From Azotobacter vinelandii CA (GTDB lineage: Bacteria > Pseudomonadota > Gammaproteobacteria > Pseudomonadales > Pseudomonadaceae): a stretch of 64,000 nt of DNA. This document shows, piece by piece, positions 8,586-17,171 of this stretch; positions within the stretch are counted from its first letter, which is position 1; every line of letters begins with the position of its first letter. The notes under the pieces are model-generated. The model made no database searches. It saw only the letters and a program-made list of their open reading frames with translations, and was not told the origin of the DNA. A program made the translations under genes and the position numbers. The stretch covers positions 2,160,501 to 2,224,500 of the forward strand of contig NC_021149.1 of assembly GCF_000380335.1 (NCBI RefSeq), written 5' to 3'.

Positions 8586-9985
8586 CTCAGATCGCCTCCT
8601 TGACGTGCTGGACACCCTGGCTCCGGCCGGCGCGCGGATACGGGATCAGCTTGAAGGCGCTCTTCTGCGCCAGGCTGTAGAAGTCGTGGGCGAAGTCGTC
8701 GAGGTCCGCGGCGGTCAGCTTCAGGCGGCGCAGGAAGTAGTTGTAGACCAGCACGGCGGGCACCGCGACGGCGATCCCCACGCCGGTGGCGACCAGGGCG
8801 GCGCCGATCGGGCCGGCGACGGTTTCCAGGCTGGCCGAGCCGGCGGCGCTGATGCCCTTGAGCGCTTCCATGATGCCCCAGACGGTGCCGAACAGGCCGA
8901 TGAAGGGGGAGGTGGAGCCGATCGAGGCGACCACCGCCAGGCCGGACTCCAGGGAGCGGCGCTCGCGCTGGATCTGCTGGCGCAGGGCCCGTTCGAGGCG
9001 GTCCTGGTGGTTGATCGAATGGGCCAGGTCGTGCTGGCCGGGCTCCTCCCGGATGGCGGCGAAGCCGGCCTGGGCGACATGGGCCACGGCGCCGGCCTGG
9101 CGCTGGACCAGTTCGGCGGCGCTGTCCAGGCTGGGCGCTTGCCAGAAGTGTTTCAGCAGCCGGCGGTCGCGGTATCCGAGGCGGGCGAACTGGATGGCCT
9201 TGATCAGGGCCAGGCCCCAGGTGAGGACGGAAAAGCCGATCAAGACCCAGATGACGACATGTTCGACCGAGGCGAAGGGGTTGCCGAGCAGATCCATGGT
9301 GGGTTCCTCCTGAAGAAGGGTGCGGATGGGTTAGTTCAGTTTGAAATCGATGGGCACGGTCACCCAGCCGTCCTGGGCCTGGTCGCCGCGCTTGGCGGGG
9401 ACGAAGCTCCAGCGGCGGACCGCGGCGACCGCGGCTTCGTCGAGCAGGTCGCGTCCGCTGGACTGCTGGACGCGGATCTCGCTCGGCCTGCCGCTGGCCA
9501 GCACATGCACGCGCAGCAGGACGCTGCCTTCCCAGTTGCGGCGCAGGGCCAGGGCCGGGTATTCGGGTGCCGGGTTCTTCAGATAGCCGGCGCCGGCCGA
9601 GGGTGGCGTGAGCGGGGCCTGGGCGGGCGCGGGCGCCGATGCCGGGGCGGCCGGCGCCGGGGGAGCCGCCGGAGCGGGTGGCGCCTCGGCTTTGGCCGGA
9701 GGCGTCCTGGCCGGCTTGGCTTCGGCCTTCTGCCTGGGCGGCTGGGGTTTGGGCGGCTTGGGCGGCGCCTTTCTGGGGGCCAGTTCCTCGACCACCGGCG
9801 GAGGGGGAGGCGGCTCCGGTGCGGCGACCGTCGGTGGCGGCGGAGTCGGTTCGACCGGCTCGGCGGGTGGCGCCGGGCTGCTGAACTCGATGGTCATGGG
9901 GGGGATTTGCACGGGGACTTCCGGCAGGGGCGGTGCGCTGTGCCGGCCGAGCCAGTGCAGGGCGCCGGCGTGCAGCAGCAGGGCC
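8203..9985 (-). repeat. Direct repeat copy 1 (tonB C-terminus, exbB, exbD)
   Basis: About 1.78 kb is nearly identical to 19338-21140 at a constant offset of 11,135 bp through exbD, exbB and the tonB 3' end. Identity fades in the tonB spacer and ends near the membrane-anchor codons. At the exbD end it stops a few codons before the stop. Confidence 0.9.
8587..9297 (-). CDS. exbB: Biopolymer transport protein ExbB, MotA/TolQ/ExbB family (copy 1)
   Basis: A 236-residue inner-membrane proton-channel protein with three membrane helices: residues about 12-32, then a pair after residue 125 (ASIGSTSPFIGLFGTVWGIM and GPIGAALVATGVGIAVAVPAVLVYN). The strong Shine-Dalgarno AGGAGG precedes the ATG. It sits between tonB (33 bp upstream) and exbD (1 bp downstream). 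It differs from copy 2 by only two residues that I can see (Ala/Thr in ALIKAIQ and Gly/Ser in RQAGAV). Confidence 0.95.
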   Translation of the reverse strand: MDLLGNPFASVEHVVIWVLIGFSVLTWGLALIKAIQFARLGYRDRRLLKHFWQAPSLDSAAELVQRQAGAVAHVAQAGFAAIREEPGQHDLAHSINHQDRLERALRQQIQRERRSLESGLAVVASIGSTSPFIGLFGTVWGIMEALKGISAAGSASLETVAGPIGAALVATGVGIAVAVPAVLVYNYFLRRLKLTAADLDDFAHDFYSLAQKSAFKLIPYPRAGRSQGVQHVKEAI

Positions 9986-10158
9986 GCCAGCATGCCCAGA
10001 GCCAGAACTTCTCTCCTTGGGGATCGGTTGGCGACTCTGAAACGCGATGCCTCCAACGCCTGAGGTCGCGCTGCGTCGAATGCCGGCGCCTTTTCCGTCT
10101 GGCGTTCTTCATGCTTCGGCATATGAGGCGCTCTGCCGGCGCCAAGGGCGTTTCCCAT
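9331..10158 (-). CDS. tonB: TonB energy-transducing protein (copy 1)
   Basis: A 275-residue TonB: N-terminal membrane anchor (EVLALGMLAALLLHAGALHWL), a long Pro/Ala/Lys-rich periplasmic spacer (PTPPPP, PPKPPKPQPP), and a C-terminal TonB domain (NPAPEYPALALRRNWEGSV ... RWSFVPAKRG). The ATG at 10158 has GGAG 7 bp upstream and is preferred to the longer frame from 10233. The C-terminal half is nearly identical to copy 2, but the N-terminal cytoplasmic segment is unrelated, so each copy may answer to a different upstream operon. It should energise the receptor encoded at 13647-16964, which is now broken. Confidence 0.93.
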   Translation of the reverse strand: MGNALGAGRAPHMPKHEERQTEKAPAFDAARPQALEASRFRVANRSPRREVLALGMLAALLLHAGALHWLGRHSAPPLPEVPVQIPPMTIEFSSPAPPAEPVEPTPPPPTVAAPEPPPPPPVVEELAPRKAPPKPPKPQPPRQKAEAKPARTPPAKAEAPPAPAAPPAPAAPASAPAPAQAPLTPPSAGAGYLKNPAPEYPALALRRNWEGSVLLRVHVLASGRPSEIRVQQSSGRDLLDEAAVAAVRRWSFVPAKRGDQAQDGWVTVPIDFKLN

Positions 10159-10239
10159 CGTTGCGCTCCATGGGTTCAAGGGTACGATCCGGGAGGTTTC
10201 CGAGCGCCCGGTCGATTGGCCGCGGCCGTGCATTGCCGG

Positions 10240-11175
10240 TCATGGCCGCCAGACGGCAGCGGAGACATCCACCCGTTTCGGCAGCAGACGGTTTTCCAGG
10301 AACAGGTCGGCAGTGCGCTGCTGGGCGGCGACGATTTCCGCACTCATGGGCAGGACGGACGCTACCGGGCGATGGCTGAACGTCCGCTCGATCACCGCCT
10401 CCGGCAATCCGGTGAACCCGGCGAGCAGACGGATGCTGCCGGCCCTGTCGCTCTGGAGCCGTCTTTCCGCCTGCTCCAGCTCATCCAGCACGGCTTTCAC
10501 GAAGTTCGGATCGGACTCGGCATAGGAACGTGCCGCCAGATAGAACGGACCGAGCAGCCCCAGGCCCTCGCCGTTGGCCAGCAGGCGTGCGCGTCCCTCC
10601 AGTTCGACGGCCGAATAGAAGGGGTCCCAGATCGCCCAGGCGTCCACCCGGCCGCTTTCGAAGGCGGCGCGGGCGTCGGCCGGCGGCAGGTAGACCGGCT
10701 GGATATCCACGAAGGACAGGCCGGCCGCCGCCAGCGCGCGCAGCAGCAAGTTGTGCGCGCTGGAGCCTTTCTGCAGGGCCACCTTGCGCCCCTTGAGCTC
10801 GGCGACGCTGCGGATCGGGCTGTCCGGCGCCACCAGAATCACTTCGGCCCGTGGCTTGGGCGGTTCGGCGCCGATGTACAGCAGGTCGGCACCGGCCGCC
10901 TGGGCGAACAGCGGCGGGATGTCGCCCGTGGAGCCGATATCCAGACTGCCGATGTTCAGCGCCTCGAGCATCTGCGGACCGGCAGGGAATTCGATCCAGT
11001 CGATGCGAGTTCGAGGAAAGCGTTTCTCCAGTAGGCCGTGCTGCTTGGCCAGGACCAGACTGCTCGACGCTTTCTGGTAGCCAATGCGTAAGACCGTCGG
11101 ATCGGCGAGCGACACTTGGGCGAAGGCCAACAGTCCAAACAGAAGCATGCCGAATCGGAAAGTCTTCATCTTCAT
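10240..11175 (-). CDS. ssuA: ABC transporter substrate-binding protein, SsuA type
   Basis: A 311-residue periplasmic binding protein of the aliphatic-sulfonate family. It has a Sec signal peptide (MKTFRFGMLLFGLLAFAQVSLA|DP), then LRIGYQKASSSLVLAKQHGLLE, ALNIGSLDIGSTGDIPPLFAQ and LKGRKVALQKGSSAHNLLLRAL, all hallmarks of SsuA. It overlaps the upstream aldo/keto reductase by 4 bp (ATGA), so the two are translationally coupled. It sits in one leftward unit with receptor, monooxygenase, reductase and TonB genes, an outer- and inner-membrane uptake set for an organosulfur compound. No permease is adjacent. Confidence 0.88.
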   Translation of the reverse strand: MKMKTFRFGMLLFGLLAFAQVSLADPTVLRIGYQKASSSLVLAKQHGLLEKRFPRTRIDWIEFPAGPQMLEALNIGSLDIGSTGDIPPLFAQAAGADLLYIGAEPPKPRAEVILVAPDSPIRSVAELKGRKVALQKGSSAHNLLLRALAAAGLSFVDIQPVYLPPADARAAFESGRVDAWAIWDPFYSAVELEGRARLLANGEGLGLLGPFYLAARSYAESDPNFVKAVLDELEQAERRLQSDRAGSIRLLAGFTGLPEAVIERTFSHRPVASVLPMSAEIVAAQQRTADLFLENRLLPKRVDVSAAVWRP

Positions 11176-12215
11176 GCCTGCCAGTCGCTCGAGGGCTTTT
11201 CCCAGAGATTGATGCCGCCTTCGACGGCATGGCGGTCGATTTCGGCCAGCTCCTCGGTGCTAAACGCCAGGTTATCCAGAGCGGCGACGTTCTCGACGAG
11301 TTGCTCCGGGCGGCTGGCACCGATCAATGCCGAGGTCACCCGTGGATCGCGCAAGGTCCAGGCCAGGGCCAACTGAGCCAGGCTCTGGCCGCGCCGGCGG
11401 GCGATCTCGGCGAGCGCCCGGGCACGCCGAATGTTCGCCTCGGACAGGTGCTCGGGGCGCAGCGAGGCGCCGCCGGGACGGTTGATCCGCGCATCGGCGG
11501 GGATGCCATCCAGGTACTTGTCGGTGAGCAGCCCCTGGGCCAGGGGGGTGAAGGCGATCACGCCGGCGCCGAGGTCCTCGGTGGTGGCCAGCAGGTCCTT
11601 TTCCACCCAGCGGTTGAACAGGTTGTAGGCCGGCTGGTGGATCAGCAGAGGCACCTTGTGCTCGCGCAGCAAGGCGGCGATCTCGCGGGTCTTGCCCGCG
11701 GAGTAGGAGGAAATGCCCACATACAGCGCCTTGCCTTGACGAACGGCATCGGCCAGCGCGCCGGCGGTTTCCTCCAGTGGCGTGTCGGCGTCGAAGCGGT
11801 GCGAATAGAAGATGTCCACGTAGTCGACGCCCAGGCGCCTGAGGCTCTGGTCGAGGCTGGCGAGCACGTACTTGCGCGAGCCGCCACCCTGTCCATAGGG
11901 GCCGGGCCACATGTCCCAGCCGGCCTTGGTGGAGAGGATCAACTCGTCGCGATAGGCGCGGAAATCCTCGCGCAGCAGGCGGCCGAAGTTGGTCTCGGCG
12001 CTGCCGTAGGGCGGCCCGTAGTTGTTGGCCAGGTCGAAGTGGTTGATGCCGAGGTCGAAGGCGGCGCGCAGCAGGGCGCGCTGGGTGTCGAGCGGGCTAC
12101 TGTCACCGAAGTTGTGCCACAGCCCCAGGGACAGGGCCGGCAGCACCAGGCCGCTGCGGCCAACGCGGCGGTAGGGGATGCGCTCGTAGCGGTTCGGCAC
12201 GGCAACATAGGTCAT
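11172..12215 (-). CDS. Aldo/keto reductase, YghZ (L-glyceraldehyde 3-phosphate reductase)-like
   Basis: A 347-residue NADPH-dependent aldo/keto reductase. It begins with the YghZ-typical YRRVGRSGLVLPALSLGLW. Catalytic residues can be placed in the family pattern: Asp and Tyr in FDLANNYGPPYGSAE, Lys in STKAGWDMWPGPYG, His in YSHRFD; the cofactor-binding C-terminal SALIGASRPEQL is present. In this sulfur operon it may reduce an aldehyde or ketone released when the neighbouring monooxygenase cleaves a C-S bond; that is inference. The ATG at 12215 starts 25 bp after the upstream monooxygenase ends. Confidence 0.88.
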   Translation of the reverse strand: MTYVAVPNRYERIPYRRVGRSGLVLPALSLGLWHNFGDSSPLDTQRALLRAAFDLGINHFDLANNYGPPYGSAETNFGRLLREDFRAYRDELILSTKAGWDMWPGPYGQGGGSRKYVLASLDQSLRRLGVDYVDIFYSHRFDADTPLEETAGALADAVRQGKALYVGISSYSAGKTREIAALLREHKVPLLIHQPAYNLFNRWVEKDLLATTEDLGAGVIAFTPLAQGLLTDKYLDGIPADARINRPGGASLRPEHLSEANIRRARALAEIARRRGQSLAQLALAWTLRDPRVTSALIGASRPEQLVENVAALDNLAFSTEELAEIDRHAVEGGINLWEKPSSDWQA

Positions 12216-12240
12216 GGGGAAACCTCCGGACGGTGGGCGA

Positions 12241-13569
12241 TCAGGCGAAGAAGGGGCTTTTCGGGCGCGCCAAGCCGAGGTGTTCGCGCAGAGTGCGGCC
12301 CCGGTATTCGCGCCGGAACAGGCCGCGCCGCTGCAGTTCCGGTACCACCAGTGCGGCGAAGTCTTCCAGACCGCCCGGCAGGTGCGGCACCAGCACATTG
12401 AAACCGTCGGCAGCGCGCTCCTCGAACCAGGCCTGTAGCTCGTCGGCGATCTGCCGAGGCGTGCCGATCAGGCTGTAGTGGCCGCGCCCGCCGGCGATGC
12501 GCCGGCCCAACTGGGCCAGAGTCAGGTTTTCTGCGCCCGCCAGTTCGGTCAAAAGCTGCTGGCGGCTGCGCTGGCCGCTGTCGGTGAGCGGCAGTTCCGG
12601 CAGCGGGCCGTCCAGCGGGTATTCGGACAGGTCGAAGTTACCCAGCATGCGCCCGAGCAGGGCGACGCCCACCTGCGGCTCGACCAACTCCTGGAAGGCC
12701 TCGAACTTCTCTTTGGCCTCGCTCTCGCTCTGCCCGGCGACCACGAAGACGCCAGGCATGATGCGCAGCGCGTTCTCGTCGCGGCCGAACCTGCCAAGCC
12801 GTCCCTTGAGGTCGGCGTAAAAGGTTTTCGCCGATTCCAGCGAAGCCTGTGCGGTGAACACCATCTCGGCGGTCTCGGCGGCCAGCTCGCGGCCGGCTTC
12901 GGAGGAGCCGGCCTGCACGACCACCGGGCGTCCTTGAGGCGAACGCGCCACATTGAGCGGACCGCGCACCTGGAAATGCTCGCCCCGGTGATCAAGCACA
13001 TGCAGCTTGTCCGGGTCGTAGAAGCGCCCGCTGGCCTTGTCGCGCAGGAAGGCGTCATCCGCCCAACTGTCCCACAGGCCGGTGACCACGCGGTGGAACT
13101 CGTGTGCCCGGACATAGCGTTCGGCATGCCCGAGATGTTCGTCGCGGCCGAAGTTCTGTGCTTCGGCGGCGGCGTCGGAGGTCACCAGGTTCCAGCCGCA
13201 GCGCCCGCCCGACAGGTGATCCAGCGAGGCGAACTTGCGCGCCACGTGGTAGGGCTCGTTATAGGTGGTGGTCGCCGTGCCGACCAGACCGATCCGCTCG
13301 GTGATCGCAGCGAGCGCCGAGAGCAGGGTGAGGGGCTCGAAATAGGTCGAGCGCGAGGTATGGCTGGCAACCTTGTCGTCGAAGACGGCGACGCTGTCGG
13401 CGACGAACAGCGCATCGAAGCAGGCCGCTTCGGCGACCTGCGCGGCACGCCGGTAAACGGAAAAATCCAGGGGATCGGCCGGCACATCCGGATGCCGCCA
13501 GGCGGCCACATGATGCCCGGTGGCCATGAGGAAGGCGCCGAGACTGAGTTGACGAGAGGATTGGCTCAT
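12241..13569 (-). CDS. LLM-class flavin-dependent monooxygenase, NtaA/DmoA/DszA type
   Basis: A 442-residue FMN-dependent monooxygenase. The order of motifs matches the NtaA/SnaA/DszA branch: HHVAAWRHPDVPADPLDF near the N-terminus, SLDHLSGGRCGWNLVTS around residue 130, GRPVVVQAGSSEAGRE in the middle, and [18 protein letters not shown] at the C-terminus. It is clearly more distant from the other two intact members (5789, 24888) than they are from each other, so it probably has a different substrate. It lies directly behind the broken TonB-dependent receptor and ahead of the reductase and binding-protein genes. The ATG at 13569 begins a standard N-terminus. Confidence 0.9.
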   Translation of the reverse strand: MSQSSRQLSLGAFLMATGHHVAAWRHPDVPADPLDFSVYRRAAQVAEAACFDALFVADSVAVFDDKVASHTSRSTYFEPLTLLSALAAITERIGLVGTATTTYNEPYHVARKFASLDHLSGGRCGWNLVTSDAAAEAQNFGRDEHLGHAERYVRAHEFHRVVTGLWDSWADDAFLRDKASGRFYDPDKLHVLDHRGEHFQVRGPLNVARSPQGRPVVVQAGSSEAGRELAAETAEMVFTAQASLESAKTFYADLKGRLGRFGRDENALRIMPGVFVVAGQSESEAKEKFEAFQELVEPQVGVALLGRMLGNFDLSEYPLDGPLPELPLTDSGQRSRQQLLTELAGAENLTLAQLGRRIAGGRGHYSLIGTPRQIADELQAWFEERAADGFNVLVPHLPGGLEDFAALVVPELQRRGLFRREYRGRTLREHLGLARPKSPFFA

Positions 13570-13974
13570 GAGATGTCCTTGCCACAGGGGCGAACGAAGT
13601 GATCGGATCGCCCGGCGAGCCGGGCGGAAAATGCTCGGAAGCAGGCTCAAAGCTCCTTGCGCAGTTGCACGCCGAAGTAGCGCTCGTCGTCGCGCGGCAC
13701 GAAGCGATAGATGTAGTTGCCGCCGGAGGCCAGCGACTGGGCGTAGGACTTGTCGTTCAGGTTCTTGCCCAGAAAGGCCACGCGCCAGCCGTCGTTGTAA
13801 TCGGCCAGGGCGATGCTGGCGTTCCAGATGCCATAGGCGCCCTGCTTGGTGTCCGGATTCTGGTCGAGGGTGAACTGCACCTCGTCCTGCCAACTGAAGT
13901 CGCTGCTCAGCTCGATGTCCAGCCCGTTGCGCAGCGGGATCGTGTAGTCGGCGCGCACATAGAGCATTTTTACC

Positions 13975-14577
13975 TTATCCTGATTCATATCCGGCGGCCT
14001 CGAAGTAGTGCCTGCAGTCCTGTGCAGAGAACTGCGCAATCGCCTCGCCAATGCTCTGCCACAGCTCCGGCACGGTCCGCGCCGCCGCCTTTCTCAGCAG
14101 TGCCTTGAGCTTGGAGAAGGCCATCTCGATCGGGTTCAGGTCGGGGCTATAGGGTGGCAAGTAGCGCAGTGTGGCTCCTGCGCCTTCGATGGCCTGGCGT
14201 ACCCCCGCCACCTTGTGGGCCGGCAGGTTGTCCATCACCACGATATCGCCGGGCGTCAGTTCGGGTACCAGAACCTGCCCGACATAGGCCAGGAAGACCG
14301 GGCCGTTCATGGCGCCATCGAGCACCAGCGGAGCAGTTAGCCCGTCCACGCGCAGGCCGGCGGTAAAGGTCGTGGTTTTCCAGTGGCCGTGGGGGATCGC
14401 GGCCCGGCAGCGCTCGCCGCGAGGGGCCCAGCCCCGCAGGCGGGCCAGGTTCGTCGAAGCGGCGGTTTCGTCGACGAAGATCAGCTTGCGCCAATCGAAA
14501 CCGGACTGCTCCTCGATCCATCCCTGTCGGGCTGCCTGGACGTCCGGCCGTTGCTGCTCGGCTGCATGCGCCGTCTT
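13975..14577 (-). CDS. IS630-family transposase, OrfB (catalytic DDE part, reached by -1 frameshift)
   Basis: About 200 residues of the DDE catalytic domain: first Asp in [10 protein letters not shown], second Asp in [11 protein letters not shown], Glu in [16 protein letters not shown]. All three acidic residues are present, so the element may be active. The frame has no good start of its own and begins usefully at the A7 slippery run shared with OrfA, which points to programmed -1 frameshifting. It ends 13 bp inside the element's end. Confidence 0.88.
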   Translation of the reverse strand, partial: KTAHAAEQQRPDVQAARQGWIEEQSGFDWRKLIFVDETAASTNLARLRGWAPRGERCRAAIPHGHWKTTTFTAGLRVDGLTAPLVLDGAMNGPVFLAYVGQVLVPELTPGDIVVMDNLPAHKVAGVRQAIEGAGATLRYLPPYSPDLNPIEMAFSKLKALLRKAAARTVPELWQSIGEAIAQFSAQDCRHYFEAAGYESG

Positions 14578-14921
14578 TTTTTGAACGTCATGGCGTGCCG
14601 GTCGAGAAACGTCCACACCGTCGCCAGGCTGACACGGACGCCACGCTCCCGTTCGAGGGTCGCGGCGAGTTCGGCCAGCGTCAGGTCGGGGGTCTGCTCG
14701 AGCAGGCCGAGCAGGTAGTCCGCATGGGGATCGAGCCGCAAGCCCCGGGGCTTGCCCTGTCGGCGGGCGACGAGTTCCCCGCCTTCCCGGAAGCGCCGTA
14801 CCCAGACGATCGCCGTCGCCGTGCCGACGTCGAATCGCTCGGCGGCCCGCCGAGCCGACAGCCCGCCCATGGCCGCCTCGACGACGCGCCGGCGAAGGTC
14901 CGCACTGTATGCCCGAGCCAT
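14481..14921 (-). CDS. IS630-family transposase, OrfA (zero-frame N-terminal part)
   Basis: A 146-residue frame with the DNA-binding half of an IS630 transposase: two helix-turn-helix-like segments ([24 protein letters not shown] and [24 protein letters not shown]). An AAGGAG Shine-Dalgarno precedes the ATG. A run of seven A on the coding strand (complement of 14576-14582) lies at codons 114-116 (TTC AAA AAA AGA); a -1 slip there continues into the catalytic frame. The fused product would be about 315 residues, normal for this family. Confidence 0.88.
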   Translation of the reverse strand: MARAYSADLRRRVVEAAMGGLSARRAAERFDVGTATAIVWVRRFREGGELVARRQGKPRGLRLDPHADYLLGLLEQTPDLTLAELAATLERERGVRVSLATVWTFLDRHAMTFKKRRRMQPSSNGRTSRQPDRDGSRSSPVSIGAS

Positions 14922-16964
14922 TCTGGTCTCCTTGTCCGAGCGGGAGAGGAGAACCGAAATGACCAGGAAGAGCAACCCCTGTATGTCGAATTCGTATTTT
15001 CTAAAAATGCTCTAGCTCTTCCAGTCCGGCGTGAAGGGCAGTGGCTTGCCGTCCACGTCGCAATTGGCGGCCGCGCCCGGCGGGCACTGGAAGCTGTCGA
15101 TGCGCGCCTCCGTATAGGCCAGGGCGCCGGACAGCCGGAACCGGCGGGTGGCCTGAAAGCTGTAGTCCAGTTCGACACCGCGGGTGTAGACGCTGCCGGC
15201 ATTGACCAGACGAGTCACCACCTGGCCGGCCACGGTGTCGTAGAAGTTCGCCTGGTAGTCGTCGTAATCGGTGTGGAAGATCGCCAGGTTGGCAGTCAGG
15301 CGGTTGTTCAGCGCCGTGGCCTTAAGGCCGATCTCGTAGGCGTCGGAGGTTTCCGGCTTGAGGGATTCGGTGTCGCGCGGCTGCATGTTGAAGAACACGT
15401 TGTAGGCCGGCCCCTTGTAGCCTCGCGAGTAGGTGGCATAGCCCATCAGGTGGTCGGTGAAGTCGTACTGCACGCCGATGCGGCCGCTCCACTCGTCCTC
15501 GTCCACCGAGCCGGAGCTGGCGGTCGAGGGCTGGATGCCGGTGACCGCGACAGGCGAGGTGGAAACCCGGCGGTGAGTGTATTCCAGTTCGTCCTGGGTC
15601 CAGCGCAGGCCGAAGATGCCCCGGAAATTCTCGGTGAAATTGAAGGTGTTCTCGCCGAACAGGGCGAAGCTGTCGCTGGTCACGTCGTAGTCGGCGCGCC
15701 CCTGATTGGCCACTCCGCCGTTCACCGACAGACGCTGGTAGGTTTCTTCGGTGCGGCCGTGCATGTAGTAGACGCCCAGCACGTATTCGAGAAATCCGCC
15801 CTTCGGCGAGGTCAGACGAAACTCCTGGGAGTACTGGTCGTAGTCCACTTCGCCCTTGTCGTGAGAAGCGCTCAGCGGCAGGGCCTCAAGGCGGTCGCCA
15901 TCCTGGAACTGGGTGTTGTCCCAGCGGCGCCAGGCCGTGATGGAGGTCAGGGTGAAGTCGCCCAGCCGCCATTCGGCCTGTCCGGAGATGCCGGCGTTGG
16001 TGTCCTCGACGCGGCTTTTGTAGTCGCTGGCGATGTCCTGGTTGTGTCGGCTCGGCGATACCGGCTTGAGCGAGTCGGCGAAGGCGGCGCTACCGGTCGA
16101 GACGACCACTCCGTTGGGGATGTCGTCGTCGCTGCGCGAGTAGTCGCCGATCAGGGTGAACTTGAAGTTTTCGCTTGGCTCGAATTCCAGTTTGCCGCGC
16201 AGGCCCGTGCGGTCGTAGCCATTGACATCGTCGTTGTTGGCGACGTTTTCCACGTTGCCGTCGTATTTGCCGAGCAGGCCGCTCAGCGAGCCCTTGAGGC
16301 TGTCGGTCAGGCGACCGCCGACGCCGAAGCGCACGCGGTTCTCGTTGCCGTTGCCGAAGTGCGAATAGTCGACGTAGCCCTGGAGGTGTTCCGGCGCGGC
16401 CCGGGAGACGATGTTGAGCACACCGGCCGAGGCGTTCTTGCCGAACAGGGTGCCTTGCGGTCCGCGCAGCACTTCGATGCGTTCCAGATCGACCAGATCG
16501 AGGGTCGACTGGCCGGGCCGGCCGAACACCACGCCATCGATCACCGTGGCCACGGTCGGTTCGATGCCCGGCGAAGTGGAGATGGTGCCGACGCCGCGGA
16601 TGAACAGCGAGGTGTCCTTGTTCGAGGCACCGGTGCGGAAGTTCAATGTCGGTACCTGCTGGACGATGCTGGCGACGCTGTTGCGGTTGTCGCGCTCCAA
16701 CTGCTCCCCGTCGATCACCGAAACGGCCACGGGAATCTCCTGCAAGGAGGCCTCGCGGCGGGTGGCCGTAACGGTGACGGCCTGGAGAACCGGCTCGCCA
16801 TCGGTGCTCGATGCCGTGGCTTCGGTCGTTGCCGCGTCCGACTCCGCCCAGGCGGAGCCTCCCAGGCAGGACAGCAGAACCGCCAATGCCAGGGGATCGC
16901 GATAATTGGCAAAATGCTGTCTGTTGCTGGGTTCGGCGCCGATGTGATGACTGATTTCTTTCAT

Positions 16965-17171
16965 GCTCTTGCTCTGCCCCGAAGGACCGGATGCGGTCTG
17001 TTCGGCTACTGGATCTGAACGAAGCGCCTGTTCTGGTCTCGTGTGTGCGAGTGGCAGATGACGAGAAATAACTCGTTATGTCAGCGCTAACATGCGCAGT
17101 ATCGAAGTGTTCCAGATAGATCGTCAAATAATCAAAAATTACTTTTATATTCAGTTTCGAGAGGAAAGCCT
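16965..17171 (-). promoter_or_regulatory. Divergent promoter region between the receptor pseudogene and the LacI-type regulator
   Basis: This 207-bp spacer separates the leftward receptor operon from the rightward regulator. It contains an AT-rich stretch at about 17120-17160 close to the regulator start and the palindromic operator at 17078-17093. Both transcription units probably begin here. Confidence 0.6.
17078..17093. promoter_or_regulatory. LacI/GntR-type operator palindrome
   Basis: ATGTCAGCGCTAACAT is a 16-bp palindrome with one mismatched pair and the central CG typical of LacI-family operators. The AGCGCT core resembles operators reported for pseudomonad GntR (from memory). Its place in the divergent spacer suggests that the adjacent LacI-type regulator binds here and controls itself and the receptor operon. 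Confidence 0.65.

Larger units (their letters stand above)
13962..15012 (-). mobile_element. IS630-family insertion sequence, complete, with TA target duplication
   Basis: The element is 1,051 bp. Its ends are an 11-bp perfect inverted repeat (GAGCATTTTTA) and it is flanked on both sides by TA (13960-13961 and 15013-15014), the target duplication expected for IS630/Tc1-mariner elements. It carries a transposase in two overlapping frames on the minus strand. It lies inside a TonB-dependent receptor gene. Confidence 0.95.
13647..16964 (-). pseudogene. TonB-dependent outer-membrane receptor split by an IS630-type insertion
   Basis: Two pieces of one receptor flank the insertion element. The upstream piece (16964-15015) encodes 650 residues: signal peptide ending SAWA|ES, TonB-box-like AVTVTAT, plug with LERIEVLRGPQGTLFGKNASAGVLNI, and most of the barrel. 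It ends at a stop formed by the insertion after PDWKS. The downstream piece (13961-13647) encodes the last 104 residues, starting YVRADYTIPL and ending QLRKEL. Removing the element and one TA copy restores a continuous 754-residue frame through DWKS-Y-VRADY. No other lesion is visible, so the disruption looks recent. The gene heads the leftward monooxygenase, reductase, ssuA and tonB unit. Confidence 0.93.

Noticed and set aside
8314-11034. A 906-codon open frame on the plus strand
   Set aside because: It is antisense to exbD, exbB, tonB and ssuA, all of which are well supported, and the translation has no domain features.
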